A stretch of 64,000 bases of DNA from NCBI RefSeq assembly GCF_003970695.1, contig NZ_CP034570.1, positions 1,240,001-1,304,000 of the forward strand, read 5' to 3'. Shown here piece after piece: positions 60,598 through 64,000 of this stretch. The translations under genes and the position numbers were made by a program. The first letter of the stretch is position 1. Every line of letters starts with the position of its first letter. The DNA is from Maribacter sp. MJ134. GTDB lineage: Bacteria; Bacteroidota; Bacteroidia; Flavobacteriales; Flavobacteriaceae. The notes below the pieces were generated by a model. It did no database searches and was not told where the DNA came from. It saw nothing but the letters and a program-made list of their open reading frames with translations.

Positions 60598-62922
60598 TTA
60601 AAGCAGCTCTAACTTAGCAAACCGCAATAGCAGTTTTTTAATATCCCCTTTATCAAACTGTATTTCAGCTTTTCTATCATTTCCCGCACCCTTAATCTTC
60701 AATACCTTACCACGACCAAAACGTGTATGGTTCACCAAGGAACCCACAGTCAAATTTGGGTCTATCGCATTGGTATTACCTACGGGTCTAGAAAGTTCTG
60801 GTTTTATCTTACGTAATTTCTTTAACTGGTTTAAATTAGGCTGACCTACAAGGGGTGGTGTGCCGGCTTTTGGCTTTACCTGTCTTAATTTTGACTTGTC
60901 TACTTCACCGAAGATATCGGCATCTATCAGTGACTTATAACGATATCCTCCATCTACTGGAGTTAAGTTCTCTACGTATTGCTCATCAATCTCCTCTAAA
61001 AACCGACTTGGTTCCGCATCGATTAACTTTCCCCAACGGTACCTGTTTTGTGTATAAGTTAAATAGGCTTGTTTTTCCGCTCTGGTTAGGGCCACATAAA
61101 AGAGCCTACGCTCTTCTTCCAATTCACTACGTGTGTTCATGCTCATGGCAGAAGGAAACAAATCTTCTTCCATACCTACGATATACACGTAGGGAAACTC
61201 AAGACCTTTAGCCAAATGAATGGTCATTAAAGCCACACGGTCATCATCTCCTGTATCGTTATCTAAATCGGTCGCCAAGGCTACATCCTCTAGAAACTCG
61301 CTTAAGTCTCCAGTAGCATCTGCCAGTTCCTTTTGTCCCTCGACAAAATCTTTTATACCGTTCAGTAATTCTTCAATATTCTCCATCTTGGCGATACCTT
61401 CCGGAGTCCCATCCTTTTTAAATTCTAGAAGTATACCCGTTTTTTTAGAGATATGTTCCGCCAAGGTAAACGCATCCGCTCCTTCGTTCATAATCTGAAA
61501 ACTTTTGATCATGGTAACGAAATCCTCTAATTTTCTTTTGGTACCCGCATTTATCTTAAGGTCTATTTTAGCAATATTCTCCATGACCTCAAAAATAGAA
61601 CGGTCATAATGATTCGCTGCTACTACGAGCTTATCGATGGTGGTTTGCCCAATACCCCTTGTTGGGAAATTAATGATACGTTTTAGCGCTTCTTCATCCT
61701 TAGGGTTTATAACCAATCGTAAATAAGATAGTACGTCCTTTATTTCTTTCCGTTGATAAAAAGAGAGTCCGCCATATATTCTGTAGGGAATGTCCCTTTT
61801 TCGTAAGCCATCCTCAATAGCCCTAGACTGGGAATTGGTCCGGTACAGAACGGCAAATTCACCATTAGTCAGCTGATTTTGCATCTTGTTATCCCAAATG
61901 GAGCCTGCAACGAACCTACCTTCTTCGGCATCAGTTATACTGCGGTGTATTTTAATGGCGGCACCCTCGTCATTCGCGGTCCATACCACTTTCTCTAATT
62001 GATTCTTATTCTTGGCAATTATGGAGTTTGCCGCGTTAACGATGTTTTTGGTAGAGCGATAATTCTGCTCCAAACGGTACATGCCTACGTTTTCATAATC
62101 GCGCTGAAAATTTAAAATATTACTAATGTTCGCCCCTCTGAACGAATAGATACTTTGCGCATCGTCCCCTACCACACAGATATTTTGAAAACGATCGGCC
62201 AAAGCCTTTACGATTAGATACTGGGAGTGATTCGTATCCTGGTACTCATCTACCAGAATATACCGGAACCGGTCTTGATACTTCATGAGAACATCGGGGA
62301 AGCGGGTCAATAATTCATTAGTCCTGAGTAGTAAATCATCAAAATCCATGGCACCGGCCTTAAAGCACCGGTCTACATAATTCTGGTAAATATCCCCTAC
62401 CCTTGGTCTTTTGGACATCGCATCTGCCTCCATGAGTTCAGGATTGTTAAAATAAGCCTTCACCGTGATAAGGCTGTTCTTAAAGGACGATATCCTGTTT
62501 TGAATCTGCTTGTATTTATAAATGTCCTTATCAAGACCCATTTCTTTAATAATAGAAGCAATGAGTCTTTGCGAATCTTGTGTATCGTAAATCGTAAAAT
62601 TACTTGGGTAGCCCAGTTTGTTACCATCAAAGCGTAGTAACTTGGCAAAAACCGAGTGAAAGGTACCCATCCAAAGGTTCTTAGCTTCAGACGTACCCAC
62701 AATGTCCGCGATACGTTTTTTCATTTCGCGCGCGGCCTTGTTCGTAAAGGTCAAGGCCAAAATATTAAAGGAATCTACCCCCTGCGCCATCAAATGGGCT
62801 ATTCTATAGGTAAGCACCCTTGTTTTGCCAGAACCTGCCCCGGCAATAACCATTAAGGGACCATCTTTATGTAAAACGGGTGCCTTCTGGGCTTCATTTA
62901 ATTCATCTATAAACGTACTCAA
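60598..62922 (-). CDS. UvrD/PcrA-type DNA helicase
   Basis: The 774-residue superfamily 1A helicase has Walker A GAGSGKT at 28-34. It also shows LALTFTNKAAREMKKR, the Walker B LVDEYQDTNHSQY, QNYRST, and late motifs LMTIHLAKGLEFPYV and YVALTRAEK. It unwinds DNA in excision and mismatch repair and clears RecA. The length is normal and the C-terminal Tudor-like part is present (VGSLVNHTRFGRGKVL). It is transcribed toward the Sua5/YrdC gene, 173 bp apart. Confidence 0.96.
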   Translation of the reverse strand: MSTFIDELNEAQKAPVLHKDGPLMVIAGAGSGKTRVLTYRIAHLMAQGVDSFNILALTFTNKAAREMKKRIADIVGTSEAKNLWMGTFHSVFAKLLRFDGNKLGYPSNFTIYDTQDSQRLIASIIKEMGLDKDIYKYKQIQNRISSFKNSLITVKAYFNNPELMEADAMSKRPRVGDIYQNYVDRCFKAGAMDFDDLLLRTNELLTRFPDVLMKYQDRFRYILVDEYQDTNHSQYLIVKALADRFQNICVVGDDAQSIYSFRGANISNILNFQRDYENVGMYRLEQNYRSTKNIVNAANSIIAKNKNQLEKVVWTANDEGAAIKIHRSITDAEEGRFVAGSIWDNKMQNQLTNGEFAVLYRTNSQSRAIEDGLRKRDIPYRIYGGLSFYQRKEIKDVLSYLRLVINPKDEEALKRIINFPTRGIGQTTIDKLVVAANHYDRSIFEVMENIAKIDLKINAGTKRKLEDFVTMIKSFQIMNEGADAFTLAEHISKKTGILLEFKKDGTPEGIAKMENIEELLNGIKDFVEGQKELADATGDLSEFLEDVALATDLDNDTGDDDRVALMTIHLAKGLEFPYVYIVGMEEDLFPSAMSMNTRSELEEERRLFYVALTRAEKQAYLTYTQNRYRWGKLIDAEPSRFLEEIDEQYVENLTPVDGGYRYKSLIDADIFGEVDKSKLRQVKPKAGTPPLVGQPNLNQLKKLRKIKPELSRPVGNTNAIDPNLTVGSLVNHTRFGRGKVLKIKGAGNDRKAEIQFDKGDIKKLLLRFAKLELL

Positions 62923-63053
62923 TTCACTCTTAGTTTAGGAACGTGAATTTAGCCATTATAACGGGATGGCGGAAGCGCTATTTTTCAGAATTATGAACAA
63001 TAACTGGTATTTCCTTTCAATTTGAATATATTTAGCATCTTATTATCTAGAAA

Positions 63054-63605
63054 ATGCGTCGAAGACTATTAATGCCCTCTTTTTTTTACCTTTTCACCAT
63101 CGGAATTGTTACGAATTGCTTGGCTCAAGCAAAACAAAGTGGTCCGGTAATAGAAGAATTTGGAAAAGTATGGCGTATAGAAAACACGGATTTTAAAGTA
63201 GATACCACAAAGACCTACAAAGCCGTGTTTGACATCATGAACTCGCCTGAGGATGTTTCACAAAGAAATGCAAGCTTGGAAACAGCAGCTCGTTTTTTAA
63301 ATATGCACGCACAGAGCGGTATTCCTCTAAATCAGCTTAAAGTAGCGTTGGTTGTCCATAATAAGGCATCGAAAGATGTCATTACTTCTGAAGCCTACAA
63401 ACGTAAATACAATGTTGAAAACCCAAATGAGAAGATGCTACAAGAATTAATGGGCGCTGGCGCAGAAGTTATTTTTTGTGGACAATCTTCCGTTTCTAGG
63501 GATTTTCCAAAGGAAGAATTAATTGCCGGTGTACAGCTCTCCTTATCTGCCATGACGGCATTAATACAATTACAGAACGAGAATTATAGATTGATTAAAT
63601 TTTAA
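63054..63605 (+). CDS. Secreted DsrE-like protein
   Basis: The 183-residue protein has a signal peptide (cleavage near Cys-Leu-Ala-Gln, residue 25) and a DsrE/DsrF-like domain. It has TYKAVFDIMNSPED, VALVVHNKASKDV, AGAEVIFCGQSS and a C-terminal helix LSAMTALIQLQNENY. A conserved cysteine lies in IFCGQS. Periplasmic DsrE-like proteins are common in Bacteroidetes and have no known role. The M20 gene starts 9 bp after it. Confidence 0.85.
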   Translation: MRRRLLMPSFFYLFTIGIVTNCLAQAKQSGPVIEEFGKVWRIENTDFKVDTTKTYKAVFDIMNSPEDVSQRNASLETAARFLNMHAQSGIPLNQLKVALVVHNKASKDVITSEAYKRKYNVENPNEKMLQELMGAGAEVIFCGQSSVSRDFPKEELIAGVQLSLSAMTALIQLQNENYRLIKF

Positions 63606-63614
63606 ACATACACT

Positions 63615-64000
63615 ATGAGAAAATTAGGAGTATTGGCTTTATTGCTATTTGCCTTTTCCTTGCAAGCACAAGGACCCAATTTAAGTAAGGATTATGAGGC
63701 TATAGAAAGTAAGGTTATTGATTGGAGAAGAGATATCCACCAAAATCCAGAGTTAGGAAATCGCGAATTTAAAACTGCGGAGAAAATTGCCAAGCATCTG
63801 AAATCATTGGGTATTGAAGTACAAACAGGTGTTGCCCATACCGGTGTTGTAGGGCTACTAAAAGGTGACATGCCCGGTAAAGTTGTAGCCTTACGTGCCG
63901 ATATTGATGCGCTGCCCGTGACCGAGCGTAACGATTTGCCTTACAAATCTACCGTTACCTCTACCTTTATGGGCGAGGATGTTGGTGTAATGCATGCTTG
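63615..64000 (+). CDS. M20-family amidohydrolase, cut by the window edge
   Basis: The frame starts at 63615 and stays open to the end of the window (128 codons). It has a signal peptide (LQAQ near residue 20), then DWRRDIHQNPELGNREFKTAEKI and LRADIDALPVTE, the start of a zinc amidohydrolase of the hippurate hydrolase/IAA-amino acid hydrolase type. The metal His in HAC is the last thing visible. It is probably co-transcribed with the DsrE-like gene. Confidence 0.85.
   Translation, partial: MRKLGVLALLLFAFSLQAQGPNLSKDYEAIESKVIDWRRDIHQNPELGNREFKTAEKIAKHLKSLGIEVQTGVAHTGVVGLLKGDMPGKVVALRADIDALPVTERNDLPYKSTVTSTFMGEDVGVMHA

Overview
The window looks like a chromosome segment from a marine-type member of the Flavobacteriaceae (Bacteroidota). 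It is AT-rich, lacks clear Shine-Dalgarno sites, and carries TAnnTTTG-type -7 promoter boxes. The gene families are also typical: LRR lipoproteins, LytS/LytTR pairs, ABC permease/M1 peptidase fusions, AraC/TPR regulators, a fused E1 dehydrogenase and OM barrels. I had no searches available, so family names rest on motifs read by eye.

The window has two unlike parts. From 118 to 41179 it is a genomic island of about 41 kb. A complete elongator-type tRNA-Met lies at 86-159. Its 3' 45 bp (118-162) are repeated exactly at 41135-41179, where no 5' half exists, so the tRNA end is split into attL/attR-like direct repeats. Near both ends, inside the repeats, lies a related dyad with the shared core GTATACGGTAGCGTAT (225-240 and 41035-41050). 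No integrase or conjugation gene is visible, so the island looks fixed or mobilised in trans.

From about 0.5 to 30.5 kb nearly all island genes are on the minus strand: hydrolases, amidohydrolases, DJ-1/PfpI proteins, an extra TrpRS, an ECF sigma factor with a membrane partner, an AraC/TPR regulator, a CocE-like hydrolase, a LytS/LytTR pair, and an ABC exporter whose permease is fused to an M1 peptidase. A second LytS/LytTR pair (30.7-32.2 kb) diverges from the exporter. From 32.5 to 38.3 kb a minus-strand operon carries DUF4386-like, class C serine hydrolase, CPBP protease, acyltransferase, ankyrin and OM barrel genes, plus two unlisted paralogous micro-ORFs. A divergent AraC-HTH/TM/TPR regulator follows at 38.5-40.5 kb. 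The island shows wear: a DJ-1 gene with one in-frame TGA, a second DJ-1 gene with a poly-A frameshift, a copied hydrolase 5' end, and tRNA-like scraps.

The most unusual signal is regulatory. Three arrays (A about 5332-5430, B about 12755-12852, C about 38305-38402) of a 17-bp unit close to ATAAATTATGACGCAA lie upstream of minus-strand TTTG promoters. Units step by 21, 21, 20 and 20 bp, two helical turns each, at almost the same distance from the promoter, and unit 3 is degenerate in the same way in all three. Operons B and C also share paralogous barrel and DUF4386 genes. I infer a dedicated island regulon, perhaps run by the two AraC/TPR proteins, with the micro-ORF pair directly behind promoter C.

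From about 41.2 kb onward is core chromosome with higher GC: uvrA, a LOG-family protein, a pseudo-M1/OM-barrel protein, fused 2-oxoacid dehydrogenase E1, an M16 peptidase, an APH-aminotransferase fusion, DoxX, holA, an HSDR_N-type nuclease domain, a GT2, an OmpA lipoprotein, a Sua5/YrdC protein, a UvrD helicase, a DsrE-like protein and the start of an M20 amidohydrolase cut by the window edge.
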